From assembly GCA_003240795.1 (NCBI GenBank), contig QFNK01000042.1:1-9861 (forward strand): a stretch of DNA of 9,861 bases, given 5' to 3'. Positions 1 through 6,739 of the stretch are shown here, piece by piece (the first letter of the stretch is position 1; each line of letters starts with the position of its first letter). Under the pieces are notes generated by a model that worked only from the letters and a program-made list of their open reading frames with translations, made no database searches and was not told the origin of the DNA. Position numbers and translations under genes: made by a program. Source of the stretch: Micavibrio aeruginosavorus. GTDB lineage: Bacteria > Pseudomonadota > Alphaproteobacteria > Micavibrionales > Micavibrionaceae.

Positions 1-486
1 GATTACGGCATGCTGGAACGCTGGTTCCGTGTCTCGCGTGACCTCAATCCACGCTCCGACTTCGTGCCCGTATTGGCGGCTTATTATTTCGGGGGGCTGG
101 ATGGCTATCCCGACAAGATATCCCATGTCGTCAATTACCTCGCGCTTGCGGGGGAGGATGACTATCCGCAAAAATGGCGCTGGCTCGCGCAGGCTGTTTA
201 TCTGGCGCGGTACAAGGAAGAAAACCTGCCGCGGGCCTTGGAGCTGGCAAACCGCCTGGCAACCCTTGACGCCGACACGGCCGCATGGGCGCGTCAGATG
301 CCAGCCTTCGTTCAGCTGGAAATGGGCAACAACGAGGCCGCCTACGAAGTCATGATCCGCATGCTGGCCAGCGAGGCGGACAAGCTGCACCCCAACGAGG
401 TGAATTTTATGCGGGAATTTATCTGCACCCGCGCGCTTGACGCCGCAAGGGCGGCACGCAACCCGATTTGCGGCGTTAATCCTTAA
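1..486 (+). CDS. TPR-like helical-repeat protein, C-terminal part (5' end outside window)
   Basis: The frame is open from base 1, so the gene starts before the window; the ATG at 10 is probably internal. The 161 visible residues are almost entirely predicted amphipathic helix. Two stretches have TPR character: a helix pair containing RALELANRLATLDADTAAWA, and another around AFVQLEMGNNEAAYEVM with the Gly-Asn turn. There is no membrane segment or catalytic motif in this part. TPR proteins act as scaffolds for protein-protein contacts; the partner cannot be read from the sequence. The next gene downstream encodes a prepilin, so a role in pilus or secretion assembly is possible, but this is inferred from position only. 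The family call is moderately secure and the function is unknown. Confidence 0.7.
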   Translation, partial: DYGMLERWFRVSRDLNPRSDFVPVLAAYYFGGLDGYPDKISHVVNYLALAGEDDYPQKWRWLAQAVYLARYKEENLPRALELANRLATLDADTAAWARQMPAFVQLEMGNNEAAYEVMIRMLASEADKLHPNEVNFMREFICTRALDAARAARNPICGVNP

Positions 487-499
487 ATTTTAAGAGGAT

Positions 500-518
500 A
501 GGGCGCATTGGCGGCCCT
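500..518 (+). terminator. Possible weak terminator after the TPR-like gene
   Basis: AGGGC (500-504) pairs with GCCCT (514-518), and the inner GC/GC pairs can extend it past a bulged G. A T-rich run with TTTTTT follows at about 529-534, about 10 bases further on than is typical. It is imperfect and may not stop transcription fully. The remainder of the 155-base gap (487-641) holds no gene. It contains a repeated CTTGAAGG (573-580 and 623-630), and the second copy is part of the prepilin ribosome binding site. Confidence 0.3.
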
Positions 519-641
519 TGGTTAATAATTTTTTAAGACGTATGACCGAAAATTGTGTATAAGGTTGTATATCTTGAAGGGGATTCGCCCGTCTTTTTTT
601 CCACATCTACCCATGCCATTTTCTTGAAGGAGAAATTCTAT

Positions 642-1385
642 ATGGTTACCACGCATGCAACAAACCGCCGCTCGGAGCAGGGTTTTACCCTCGTCGAATT
701 GGCTATCGTTATGGTTATTATCGGTCTGTTGATCGGTGGTATCCTGAAAGGTCAGGAGCTGATCAACAACGCGAAGATTTCCGCGACTGTAACGCAGCTG
801 AAATCCATGGACGCGGCTCTGAACACGTTTCAGGACAAATACGCCGCATTGCCAGGTGATATGCTTCGCGCAACAAACCGTCTTCCAAATTGCGCCACAG
901 CACCGTGCAACATCTCCGGTGACGGAAACTCCCAATATGCAAACCAGGCCGGCTCCGCGCCAACCAACTCTCAGGAGGGCACTGTTGCATTCGCTCACCT
1001 GAGCGCGGCTGATCTTCTTTCCGGCATCAGCGTTTCCTCCGGAAACAACCCAAGCCCTCCGTCATTCGGCGGACTTCTGCCTGCGGTTAAAGTCGGCGGC
1101 GGTATGTGGCTCGGAAGCTCCACGACAGGTGGCGCTGCGGCAGGTATTTCTACGCTGACGCCAAACCGTACATATCTGGCCCTGAACGGCACGAACGTTG
1201 CCGTCACAAACTCGACGGGCGCCCTGACGCCGGTTGATGCGGCCCAGATCGACCGTAAGATTGACGACGGTATGCCAAGCGGCGGTTCCGTTCAGTCTAT
1301 CTGCTTGGTCGGTATCACGAATGGTGAATATGACGAAGGCGCAACAAGCGGTACATGCGCTATGTACGTCCGCGTCCTGAACTAA
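642..1385 (+). CDS. Type IV prepilin / pseudopilin-like protein
   Basis: This 247-residue protein has a class III (type IV pilin) signal: a short basic leader of 14 residues ending QG, then FTLVELAIVMVIIGLLIGG. Prepilin peptidase would cut after Gly14 to expose Phe15, with the conserved Glu at mature position 5 (Glu19). The following helix (about 15-50) anchors subunits in the inner membrane and packs the filament core. The C-terminal globular domain is Gly/Ser/Thr/Asn-rich, with a Cys pair near residues 85-91 and another near the C-terminus (CLVGITNGEYDEGATSGTC) that resembles a pilin D-region disulfide. I chose the ATG at 642 because AAGGAG (627-632) lies 9 bases upstream; an in-frame GTG at 555 would add 29 residues that spoil the leader. 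No other pilus genes are in view. Codon use favours GGT, CCA and ACA more than its neighbours, as in a highly expressed gene. Whether it serves a pilus, T2SS or another filament is open. Confidence 0.88.
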   Translation: MVTTHATNRRSEQGFTLVELAIVMVIIGLLIGGILKGQELINNAKISATVTQLKSMDAALNTFQDKYAALPGDMLRATNRLPNCATAPCNISGDGNSQYANQAGSAPTNSQEGTVAFAHLSAADLLSGISVSSGNNPSPPSFGGLLPAVKVGGGMWLGSSTTGGAAAGISTLTPNRTYLALNGTNVAVTNSTGALTPVDAAQIDRKIDDGMPSGGSVQSICLVGITNGEYDEGATSGTCAMYVRVLN

Positions 1386-1400
1386 CAATACCGAACAAAG

Positions 1401-1431
1401 AAAAAGCCCCCGCAAAGTCGGGGGCTTTTTT
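1401..1431. terminator. Bidirectional rho-independent terminator between prepilin and leuB
   Basis: A 7-bp GC stem (1406-1412 with 1419-1425) has a CAAAGT loop and is flanked by AAAAA on the left and TTTTTT on the right. It therefore works in both directions, ending the prepilin transcript (+) and the HD-GYP/leuD/leuB transcript (-), whose stop codon is at 1458. Confidence 0.92.
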
Positions 1432-1457
1432 ATGGCCTGTTGCTTGGCAACCGGAAA

Positions 1458-2567
1458 CTATGCCGCTTTCGCCAGAGACTGGTTCAGTTTCTGAACAAGG
1501 GCATCGCCCATGGCGTCAGTACCGACCTGCGTGCAGCCGTCCGCCATGACGTCCGCCGTGCGCGTTCCGCCGTTGAGGACGTCCTGCACCGCGCTTTCGA
1601 TCATGTCCGCGGCGTCCCCCTGCGAAAGGGAGTAACGCAGCGCCATGGAGAAGCTGAGGATCGTTGCCAGCGGGTTCGCCTTGTCCTGACCCGCGATATC
1701 GGGCGCGGAGCCGTGCACAGGCTCATAAAGCCCGGGTGTGCCCGGCGCGCCAAGGGAGGCGGAGGGAAGCATGCCGAGCGATCCGGTCAGCATCGCGGCT
1801 TCGTCGGACAGAATGTCGCCAAACAGATTGTCCGTGACAATCACATCGAACTGCCGCGGATTGCGGAGCAGCTGCATCGCGCAATTATCCGCATACATAT
1901 GCTCCAGCGCCACATCCGCATATTCCGCCTTGTGAAGCGCTGTAATGTCCTCGCGCCAGAGTTTGCCGCTCTCCATGACGTTCGCTTTTTCACAGGATGT
2001 AACCTTGCCGCTGCGTTTCCGCGCAAGCTCGAACGCGACGCGTCCGACACGCTTGATCTCGCTCGTAGTGTAAACTTGTGTATTCACGCCGCGGCGCTCC
2101 CCGTTGCCGAGGTCTTCGATGCCGCGCGGCTCTCCGAAATAAACCCCGCCCGTCAATTCGCGTACGATCAAGATATCAAGGCCTTTCACGATTTCCGTCT
2201 TCAGCGTCGAAGCCTCCGCCAGCGCATCGAACACAAGGGCGGGACGCAGGTTCGCGAAAAGGCCCAGCTCCTTGCGGATGCGAAGAAGACCCGCCTCCGG
2301 ACGTTTGTTATAGTCCACGCCATCCCATTTCGGGCCGCCGACAGCGCCCATGATGATCGCATCCGACTTCCGGCATATCGCCAGCGTCTCGTCCGCGAAC
2401 GGTACGCCGTAAGTATCATAGGCTGCGCCGCCTATTTTATCTTCGGCAATCTCGAACGTATAACCGCCGTTGGCCTCAAGCCATGAAATCACTTTGCGCA
2501 CCTGCGCCATGACTTCGGGGCCGATGCCGTCGCCAGGCAGGATGGTCAGGGAAAAATTCTTGCTCAT
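1458..2567 (-). CDS. leuB: 3-isopropylmalate dehydrogenase
   Basis: This cytoplasmic enzyme oxidises and decarboxylates 3-isopropylmalate with NAD+ to 2-oxoisocaproate in leucine synthesis. The 369 residues match the usual family length and are complete. Visible signatures are the N-terminal LPGDGIGPEV; substrate arginines at about R98, R108 (NLRP) and R136 (VREL); Tyr143 in GVYFGEPRG; catalytic Lys194 in EKANVMESGKLWRE; metal aspartates at about D227, D251 and D255 (NLFGDILSDEA); and the NAD-binding EPVHGSAPDIAG (282-293). The residue before the lysine is Glu where many homologues have Asp, a mild variation. The gene starts 9 bases after leuD ends, and its AAGGA ribosome binding site overlaps the leuD TAA stop, so the two are probably translationally coupled. 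Confidence 0.97.
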   Translation of the reverse strand: MSKNFSLTILPGDGIGPEVMAQVRKVISWLEANGGYTFEIAEDKIGGAAYDTYGVPFADETLAICRKSDAIIMGAVGGPKWDGVDYNKRPEAGLLRIRKELGLFANLRPALVFDALAEASTLKTEIVKGLDILIVRELTGGVYFGEPRGIEDLGNGERRGVNTQVYTTSEIKRVGRVAFELARKRSGKVTSCEKANVMESGKLWREDITALHKAEYADVALEHMYADNCAMQLLRNPRQFDVIVTDNLFGDILSDEAAMLTGSLGMLPSASLGAPGTPGLYEPVHGSAPDIAGQDKANPLATILSFSMALRYSLSQGDAADMIESAVQDVLNGGTRTADVMADGCTQVGTDAMGDALVQKLNQSLAKAA

Positions 2568-2576
2568 ATCCGGTCC

Positions 2577-3182
2577 TTATATCCAGGGGCGTTTGTTTTT
2601 GTCGTTCTGCTCGAACGCCGTGATGTTGGCTGCCTTTACTTCCGTAAGGCCGATATCGTCCAGCCCGTTGAGAAGGCAGTGTTTCCTGAACGGGTCTATC
2701 TCGAAAGAAAACGTGAACTGGTTGCCGCGTGTGACGGTCTGTTTTTCGAGGTCGATTTCAATCGGTGCGCCGGGCTCTTCCTCCGCCGCTTTCATGATCG
2801 CCTCGACCTGATCCTTCGCAAGCTTGATGGGAAGAATACCGTTCTTGAAGGAGTTGTTGTAGAAAATATCCGCAAAGCTTTCCGCAATGACACAGCGTAT
2901 GCCGAAATCAAGGATCGCCCACGGCGCGTGCTCGCGGCTCGACCCGCAACCGAAATTCTCGCCGGTGACAAGGATGGATGCGTTTCTGTACGGCGCCCGG
3001 TTCAAAACGAAATCGGCTTTCTCGCTGCCGTCTTCGTTATAACGGATGTCGTTGAACGCATGGATGCCCAGACCCGCGCGTTTGATCGTTTTCAAAAACT
3101 GTTTCGGAATGATGATGTCCGTGTCGACATTGATCATGCAAAGCGGGGCGGCAATGCCGCTTAATACCGTAAATTTTTCCAT
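2577..3182 (-). CDS. leuD: 3-isopropylmalate dehydratase small subunit
   Basis: LeuD pairs with LeuC to form the aconitase-family isomerase that interconverts 2- and 3-isopropylmalate; LeuD carries the mobile swivel domain. It has 201 residues, normal for bacterial LeuD. Signatures are NVDTDIIIPKQFL (18-30), GENFGCGSSREHAPWA (74-89) with the substrate-contacting SSREHA loop, and FADIFYNNSFKNGILPI (103-119). The start MEKFTVLSGIAAPL fits homologues, although the Shine-Dalgarno is weak (an AGG about 3 bases before the ATG). Only 21 bases separate it from the stop of the upstream HD-GYP-like gene, and that gap contains alternative short CCTGA/TCAGG pairings. It is unusually separated from leuC, which lies about 1.6 kb upstream with three other genes between. 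Confidence 0.97.
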   Translation of the reverse strand: MEKFTVLSGIAAPLCMINVDTDIIIPKQFLKTIKRAGLGIHAFNDIRYNEDGSEKADFVLNRAPYRNASILVTGENFGCGSSREHAPWAILDFGIRCVIAESFADIFYNNSFKNGILPIKLAKDQVEAIMKAAEEEPGAPIEIDLEKQTVTRGNQFTFSFEIDPFRKHCLLNGLDDIGLTEVKAANITAFEQNDKNKRPWI

Positions 3183-3203
3183 GCCTGAAAATAATCAGGA
3201 ATA

Positions 3204-3944
3204 TCAGGCGAATGCAAGTCCGCTCTTGGCCCTGATGCCCGGCGGAAAGGTCGTCGGGTCGAGGAATTCCGCGATATTGACCAAAAGCTCGTGGCGGAAT
3301 TCGCCCTTGTGCTTTGTCTGGTCCGTATAGATGGAAAGGCCGGTCATTTCGCGGAAGCATTCCGCCATGGATTTCGTCCGGTTCGCGCGCGGAATGGCCT
3401 TGCCGTCCACGCTGTCGATAATGCCGATGATCTCCGTCAATTCGCCAAGCTCATCGCCTTCAAGGCCGACAGGCCCGGTGCCGTTGATGCGTTCATGATG
3501 GTGGCGCATGATGCACTCCGTAACGGACAGGTGAGGGTGCCCGCTCAGATGCCTGAATTCTTCGGTGTCGAGATAACTGTTCAGCAAATCCTCGCCGAGG
3601 AAGACATGCATCTTGCGCTCATCAAGAACCATCTGATCCGGCTTGTTCGGAAGATTGTAGATCATCGCATCCTGCAGGATTTTTCCGGCATCGTGGTTTC
3701 TGAACGCTTCGCCGATATTGCGGATAAGGCCGTGATCAAACCATTTGCTGTATGTCATGGAACTGGCGAGCGCCGAAGACGTCCGGCCGAGATGCTCGCT
3801 GATCGTGTGGCCGTAATCGCCGCCGTAATTGCGTATATCGCTCCAGATGCGTTTTTCAAAAGAACGGAAAAGATCGGTGTCATAGACATAGCTTGATGCT
3901 ACGTCTTCCAGTTCAAGCGGCGTGATTTTCTCAAAATATCCCAT
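3204..3944 (-). CDS. Stand-alone HD-GYP-type domain protein (divergent GYP motif)
   Basis: The protein has 246 residues, no membrane segment and no receiver or sensor domain. The pattern fits the HD-GYP branch of HD phosphohydrolases, which hydrolyse cyclic di-GMP or cyclic GMP-AMP. Its metal-site candidates are H46 (GHTISEH), H84-D85 with K88 (NHDAGK), H113, H149-H150 (HHHERINGTGP) and D177 (IIGIIDSVDG), followed by the basic NRTKS segment. The HHExxxGTGYP signature is altered: Tyr is absent, giving GTGP, while the following GLEG matches the usual xGLxG. The metal residues appear kept, so an active phosphodiesterase or phosphatase is possible, but the substrate may differ. An AAGGA lies about 10 bases before the ATG. 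The leuD start follows 21 bases after the stop, so this gene is probably the first of a unit with leuD and leuB. No convincing promoter was found in the 92-base gap upstream. Confidence 0.8.
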   Translation of the reverse strand: MGYFEKITPLELEDVASSYVYDTDLFRSFEKRIWSDIRNYGGDYGHTISEHLGRTSSALASSMTYSKWFDHGLIRNIGEAFRNHDAGKILQDAMIYNLPNKPDQMVLDERKMHVFLGEDLLNSYLDTEEFRHLSGHPHLSVTECIMRHHHERINGTGPVGLEGDELGELTEIIGIIDSVDGKAIPRANRTKSMAECFREMTGLSIYTDQTKHKGEFRHELLVNIAEFLDPTTFPPGIRAKSGLAFA

Positions 3945-4036
3945 ACGCTAAAATCCTTTATCGCGTTTTCAGTCTAGGGCGCATGGGTTAACGGCCTCTT
4001 AAAATTGCACATGGGATATCCTTATATCGCCGCTTT

Positions 4037-4477
4037 TTACCGTGTGGAAGAGGAAAGGTCGTCCAGAAGCACGTCTATGGCCGACGTATCCTTTTTACCG
4101 GCCTTAAGATCCAGACGGGCCGCCTTAGCAATCTCCTCATAACGGTCGCGGATCCTGTTCAGCTCGTCCTCGCCCAATTCTTCCAGATCCATCAACATGT
4201 TGTGCGCGCCGTCCGTCACGCGGATCAGCTCGTCGAGCTTGAGCTGTATCGCCGCCGTATCGCGGTTTTGCGTGCTCTGGATCAAAAACACCATCAGGAA
4301 CGTGATGATTGTCGTGCCGGTGTTGATGACCAATTGCCATGTTTCATTAAAATCGAATATAGGCCCCGTCACGGCCCAGAGTAGGACGACGCCAACGGCA
4401 CCGACGAAAACGGCAGGATGGCCTGTCAAATACGATGTCTTCTGCGAAAATTTAATAAAGAAACTGTCGGATTTCAT
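4037..4477 (-). CDS. Small membrane protein of the PF04120 'low affinity iron permease' family
   Basis: The 146-residue protein has two membrane segments: about 20-40 (FVGAVGVVLLWAVTGPIF) and about 48-68 (LVINTGTTIITFLMVFLIQ). They are followed by the family hallmark STQNRDTAAIQLKLDELIR and a charged, probably helical cytoplasmic tail. I recognise the TGPxF...TWQLVINT.TTIITFLMVFLIQ.TQNRD pattern as PF04120. The family name comes from similarity to yeast Fet4; iron transport is not established for these short bacterial members, which are about a quarter of Fet4 length. An AAGGGGG lies 6 bases before the ATG. It is divergent from the 38-residue gene at 4611 and lies 92 bases upstream of the HD-GYP-like gene, with no clear terminator between. 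Its transcript could therefore run into the leuD/leuB unit. Confidence 0.87.
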   Translation of the reverse strand: MKSDSFFIKFSQKTSYLTGHPAVFVGAVGVVLLWAVTGPIFDFNETWQLVINTGTTIITFLMVFLIQSTQNRDTAAIQLKLDELIRVTDGAHNMLMDLEELGEDELNRIRDRYEEIAKAARLDLKAGKKDTSAIDVLLDDLSSSTR

Positions 4478-4534
4478 GGATATCCCCCTTAACGCAATAC
4501 AAACGCAATACGGTTTAAAAAGTTCAGTATAGCG

Positions 4535-4559
4535 GGAACCGCGGGCTGGGGGGAGAGTT
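4535..4559 (+). promoter_or_regulatory. Candidate EcfG (general stress sigma) promoter
   Basis: GGAAC (4535-4539), 16 bases, then AGTT (4556-4559). The EcfG-type consensus known from Alphaproteobacteria is GGAAC-N16/17-CGTT, so the -35 is perfect and the -10 has one mismatch. It points at the 38-codon gene, with an expected start near 4565 just before the leader hairpin. Chance occurrence of such short motifs is real, hence the moderate score. Confidence 0.45.
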
Positions 4560-4572
4560 GGTAGAGCCTAAG

Positions 4573-4591
4573 GCCGGATGAGGAATCCGGC
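4573..4591 (+). promoter_or_regulatory. Leader hairpin just upstream of the 38-codon gene
   Basis: GCCGGAT (4573-4579) pairs perfectly with ATCCGGC (4585-4591) around a GAGGA loop. It ends 7 bases before the AAGGAGG ribosome binding site (4599-4605) and has no T tract, so it is not a terminator. A 5' mRNA-stabilising or translation-modulating element is a reasonable reading. The loop sequence GAGGA itself resembles a Shine-Dalgarno. Confidence 0.6.
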
Positions 4592-4610
4592 GCAACAAAA
4601 GGAGGAAACT

Positions 4611-4727
4611 ATGCCTACGAACAAGCAACGCCCGCAGGACAATGAATATCCGCGTCAGAAAGAGGATCAGGACCAACGCCAGCAGCGTGAACCGGACTCT
4701 GCCCAAGACGACGAGGACATGAAGTAA
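4611..4727 (+). CDS. 38-residue highly charged hydrophilic small protein
   Basis: The small protein starts MPTNKQRPQDNEYPRQ and ends DDEDMK. It is almost wholly Gln, Asp, Glu, Arg and Lys with no hydrophobic core, Cys or Trp, so it is probably intrinsically disordered. Coding support comes from context: a near-perfect Shine-Dalgarno (AAGGAGG, 4599-4605) 5 bases before the ATG, a stable leader hairpin, a candidate stress promoter upstream and a strong terminator 21 bases after the TAA. I do not recognise the family. Small hydrophilic proteins of this composition are often stress- or desiccation-associated in bacteria, and that would fit an EcfG promoter, but the function is inferred from composition and promoter only. 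Confidence 0.72.
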   Translation: MPTNKQRPQDNEYPRQKEDQDQRQQREPDSAQDDEDMK

Positions 4728-4742
4728 GGTTTCTATCCCTAT

Positions 4743-4774
4743 AAAAAAGCCGGAGAAAAACTCCGGCTTTTTTT
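4743..4774. terminator. Bidirectional terminator between the 38-codon gene and leuC
   Basis: GCCGGAG (4749-4755) and CTCCGGC (4761-4767) enclose an AAAAA loop. AAAAAA lies on the left and TTTTTTT on the right. It can end both the plus-strand small transcript and leuC on the minus strand, whose stop codon is at 4783. Confidence 0.93.
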
Positions 4775-4782
4775 ATTCTGTA

Positions 4783-6186
4783 TTAGAGGGAGCGCACATC
4801 GGTCAGCTTGCCTGTAATCGCCGCCGCCGCCGCCATGGCGGGGGACATGAGATGCGTTCGCCCGCCGCGACCCTGACGTCCTTCGAAATTGCGGTTGGAA
4901 GTGGAGGCGCAGCGCTCGCCAGGCTGCAATTTGTCTGCGTTCATCGCAAGGCACATGGAGCATCCCGCCTCGCGCCAGTCGAACCCCGCCTTGATCAATA
5001 TATCCGCAATGCCTTCGTCTTCCGCCATCTGTTTGACAAGGCCGGAGCCGGGGACGACCATCGCATAAACGCCGTCGGCTACATGTCTGTTGCCAACCAC
5101 TTTCACGACCTCGCGCAAATCCTCGATCCGCGCATTCGTGCATGATCCGATGAAAACCTTGTCGATACTGATATCCGTAAGCCTTGTTCCGGCGGTAAGT
5201 CCCATATAATCCAGCATCCGCTCGACGGAGGCTTTCTTCGCCGCATCGTCGAAATCGGACGGAGAGGGGACAGAACCCGTGATTGGCAGAACATCTTCCG
5301 GTGTTGTGCCCCATGTGACAGTCGGCGCAATGTCTTCGGCGCGGAGAACGACTTCACGGTCGTACGTCGCGCCTTCATCGCTCGCAAGCGATGCCCAGTA
5401 TGACACCGCCTTGTCCCACAATTCTTCCTTCGGCGCCATCGGGCGGCCCTTGATGTATCGGAACGTCGTCTCGTCCGGCGCGACCATGCCGGCGCGCGCA
5501 CCGCCTTCGATCGACATGTTGCACATCGTCATGCGCCCTTCCATCGACAGGGCGCGAACCGCTTCGCCGGCATATTCGATGACGTATCCCGTGCCGCCCG
5601 CCGTGCCGATATGGCCGATGATATGAAGGATCATGTCCTTCGCCGTCACGCCAGGGCCGAGTTGCCCGTCCACCGTAATACGCATGGATTTCGCGGGCTT
5701 CTGGATCAGGGTCTGCGTGGCAAGCACGTGCTCCACTTCCGACGTTCCGATACCGAACGCCAGCGCGCCGAAAGCACCGTGGGTGGAGGTGTGGGAATCG
5801 CCGCAGACGATGGTCATGCCCGGCTGCGTAAAGCCCTGCTCGGGCCCGATGATGTGGACGATACCCTGACGCTTGTCCTTCATGTCGAACAGCTGCACGC
5901 CGAACTCCGCGCAATTCTCGGAAAGGGTGCGCACCTGAAGCGCGCTTTCCGGATCTTCGATGGGGAGGGATCGGTCGCCGGTCGGGACGTTGTGGTCGCA
6001 CACCGCAAGAGTGGCCTCCGGCTTCCGAACCTTCCGTCCGGCCATGCGGAGCCCCTCGAATGCCTGCGGCGAAGTCACTTCGTGGACAAGGTGGCGGTCT
6101 ATATAGATAAGGCACGTGCCGTCTTCTGAGCGTTCGATAACATGGTCGTCCCAGATTTTCTGGAACAGCGTGCGGGGCTGCGGCAT
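4783..6186 (-). CDS. leuC: 3-isopropylmalate dehydratase large subunit
   Basis: LeuC holds the [4Fe-4S] active site of isopropylmalate isomerase, acting with LeuD in the cytoplasm. The 467 residues are the full family length. The cluster cysteines are visible: C349 in GSCTNAR and C409/C412 in GCSMCLAM. Other signatures are TLFQKIWDDHV at the N-terminus, CDHNVPT (63-69), CGDSHTSTHGAFG (128-140), FGIGTSEVEHVLATQ (144-158), SIEGGARAGMVAPDE (225-239) and a C-terminal NRNFEGRQGRGG. AAGGA lies 7 bases before the ATG. A good promoter is just upstream and a strong terminator just downstream, so it forms a single-gene transcript, apart from leuD. Imbalance of the two subunits would have to be handled in trans. 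Confidence 0.98.
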   Translation of the reverse strand: MPQPRTLFQKIWDDHVIERSEDGTCLIYIDRHLVHEVTSPQAFEGLRMAGRKVRKPEATLAVCDHNVPTGDRSLPIEDPESALQVRTLSENCAEFGVQLFDMKDKRQGIVHIIGPEQGFTQPGMTIVCGDSHTSTHGAFGALAFGIGTSEVEHVLATQTLIQKPAKSMRITVDGQLGPGVTAKDMILHIIGHIGTAGGTGYVIEYAGEAVRALSMEGRMTMCNMSIEGGARAGMVAPDETTFRYIKGRPMAPKEELWDKAVSYWASLASDEGATYDREVVLRAEDIAPTVTWGTTPEDVLPITGSVPSPSDFDDAAKKASVERMLDYMGLTAGTRLTDISIDKVFIGSCTNARIEDLREVVKVVGNRHVADGVYAMVVPGSGLVKQMAEDEGIADILIKAGFDWREAGCSMCLAMNADKLQPGERCASTSNRNFEGRQGRGGRTHLMSPAMAAAAAITGKLTDVRSL

Positions 6187-6214
6187 GGCGGAGTCCTTAA
6201 AGGTTGGTCTTTTT

Positions 6215-6243
6215 TATATATTAACACGACCACGCGAATGCAA
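6215..6243 (-). promoter_or_regulatory. Candidate sigma-70 promoter of leuC
   Basis: Read on the minus strand: -35 TTGCAT (6243-6238), a 17-base spacer, -10 TATATA (6220-6215), giving a leader of about 20 bases before the leuC ATG. The leader is too short for a leucine attenuator peptide. No T-box or hairpin leader is visible, so any leucine control would need to be by a repressor or activator at this site. Confidence 0.5.
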
Positions 6244-6303
6244 GGCTCTATGGACGCATCGGCATGGAAGGCGGAGCGTATTCATCTGATACATAAAATA
6301 ATC

Positions 6304-6332
6304 TTGCATCGAAAGATATATTACATTATGTT
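6304..6332 (+). promoter_or_regulatory. Candidate sigma-70 promoter of the 78-residue protein gene
   Basis: TTGCAT (6304-6309), a 17-base spacer and TATGTT (6327-6332), in an AT-rich stretch (about 6288-6345) that stands out from its surroundings. It is back to back with the leuC promoter and uses the same -35 hexamer. Confidence 0.45.
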
Positions 6333-6358
6333 AAATAAAATTTAACTGGAGTATATCC

Positions 6359-6595
6359 ATGAAAAACGCTGTCAAAATCGCTGGTTTGTTTACGGGGGCT
6401 GCAATGCTGGTTGCTGGCGGTGCCGCTATTCTTAAGCAAGGCGCTGAAAATATTGATAATTATAACAACGCGCACAAATCGCCTGACTATGTGCCTGTCT
6501 TCATAAAAAGAGAAAATGCGACGATTGGCGCGCCGAGAACGGATGACGAAATCCGCATCCTGATCCAATCACTGCAGCCAGCGCCAAAACGATAA
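6359..6595 (+). CDS. 78-residue protein with N-terminal membrane/signal segment, unknown function
   Basis: The first ~25 residues are a basic start (MKNAVK) followed by a small-residue hydrophobic helix (about 7-25, IAGLFTGAAMLVAGGAAIL). This is either a signal anchor or an uncleaved Sec signal; there is no clear AxA site and no lipobox. The remaining ~50 residues are polar and would lie outside the cytoplasm. They include an Asn-rich NIDNYNNAHK and a C-terminal helix DDEIRILIQSLQ. GGAG lies 7 bases before the ATG. The gene has its own candidate promoter and terminator, so it is a monocistronic unit. I do not recognise the family. Confidence 0.72.
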   Translation: MKNAVKIAGLFTGAAMLVAGGAAILKQGAENIDNYNNAHKSPDYVPVFIKRENATIGAPRTDDEIRILIQSLQPAPKR

Positions 6596-6627
6596 CCTGC
6601 TGTAATATATGCAATTCAGAGAGAAAA

Positions 6628-6654
6628 GAGGGCGCCTAGGCCCTCTTTTTTTTT
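6628..6654 (+). terminator. Rho-independent terminator of the 78-residue protein gene
   Basis: GAGGGC (6628-6633) pairs with GCCCTC (6640-6645) around a six-base loop and is followed by nine T residues (6646-6654). It lies 33 bases past the stop codon. Confidence 0.9.
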
Positions 6655-6739
6655 GTGCGATGCCGCAATTGTCTCTTCCCTTTCAGCATTTGGTAACCAT
6701 ATCTCTGTTAGACTTGGTGCAGTGCAAAAGGGGACTGCT

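Noticed and set aside
555..641. GTG start at 555 for the prepilin
   Set aside because: It would put 29 extra residues before a normal 14-residue prepilin leader; the ATG at 642 has AAGGAG at 9 bases.
1440..2486. 348-codon plus-strand frame opposite leuB
   Set aside because: It is antisense to a complete leuB, has an Arg/His-rich shadow composition, and lacks a ribosome binding site or family match.
3291..3896. 201-codon plus-strand frame opposite the HD-GYP-like gene
   Set aside because: Shadow of the opposite strand, whose reading has clear HD-GYP motifs.
5375..6115. 246-codon minus-strand frame within leuC in another phase
   Set aside because: Its Arg/His/Gly-heavy composition is typical of an out-of-frame reading of a high-GC gene; leuC is intact across it.
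6187..6243. Leucine attenuator or T-box upstream of leuC
   Set aside because: The predicted leader is only about 20 bases, with no Leu-codon run and no paired hairpins.
6653..6739. N-terminal extension of the 98-residue protein
   Set aside because: It would start within the terminator T tract of the preceding gene without a ribosome binding site.
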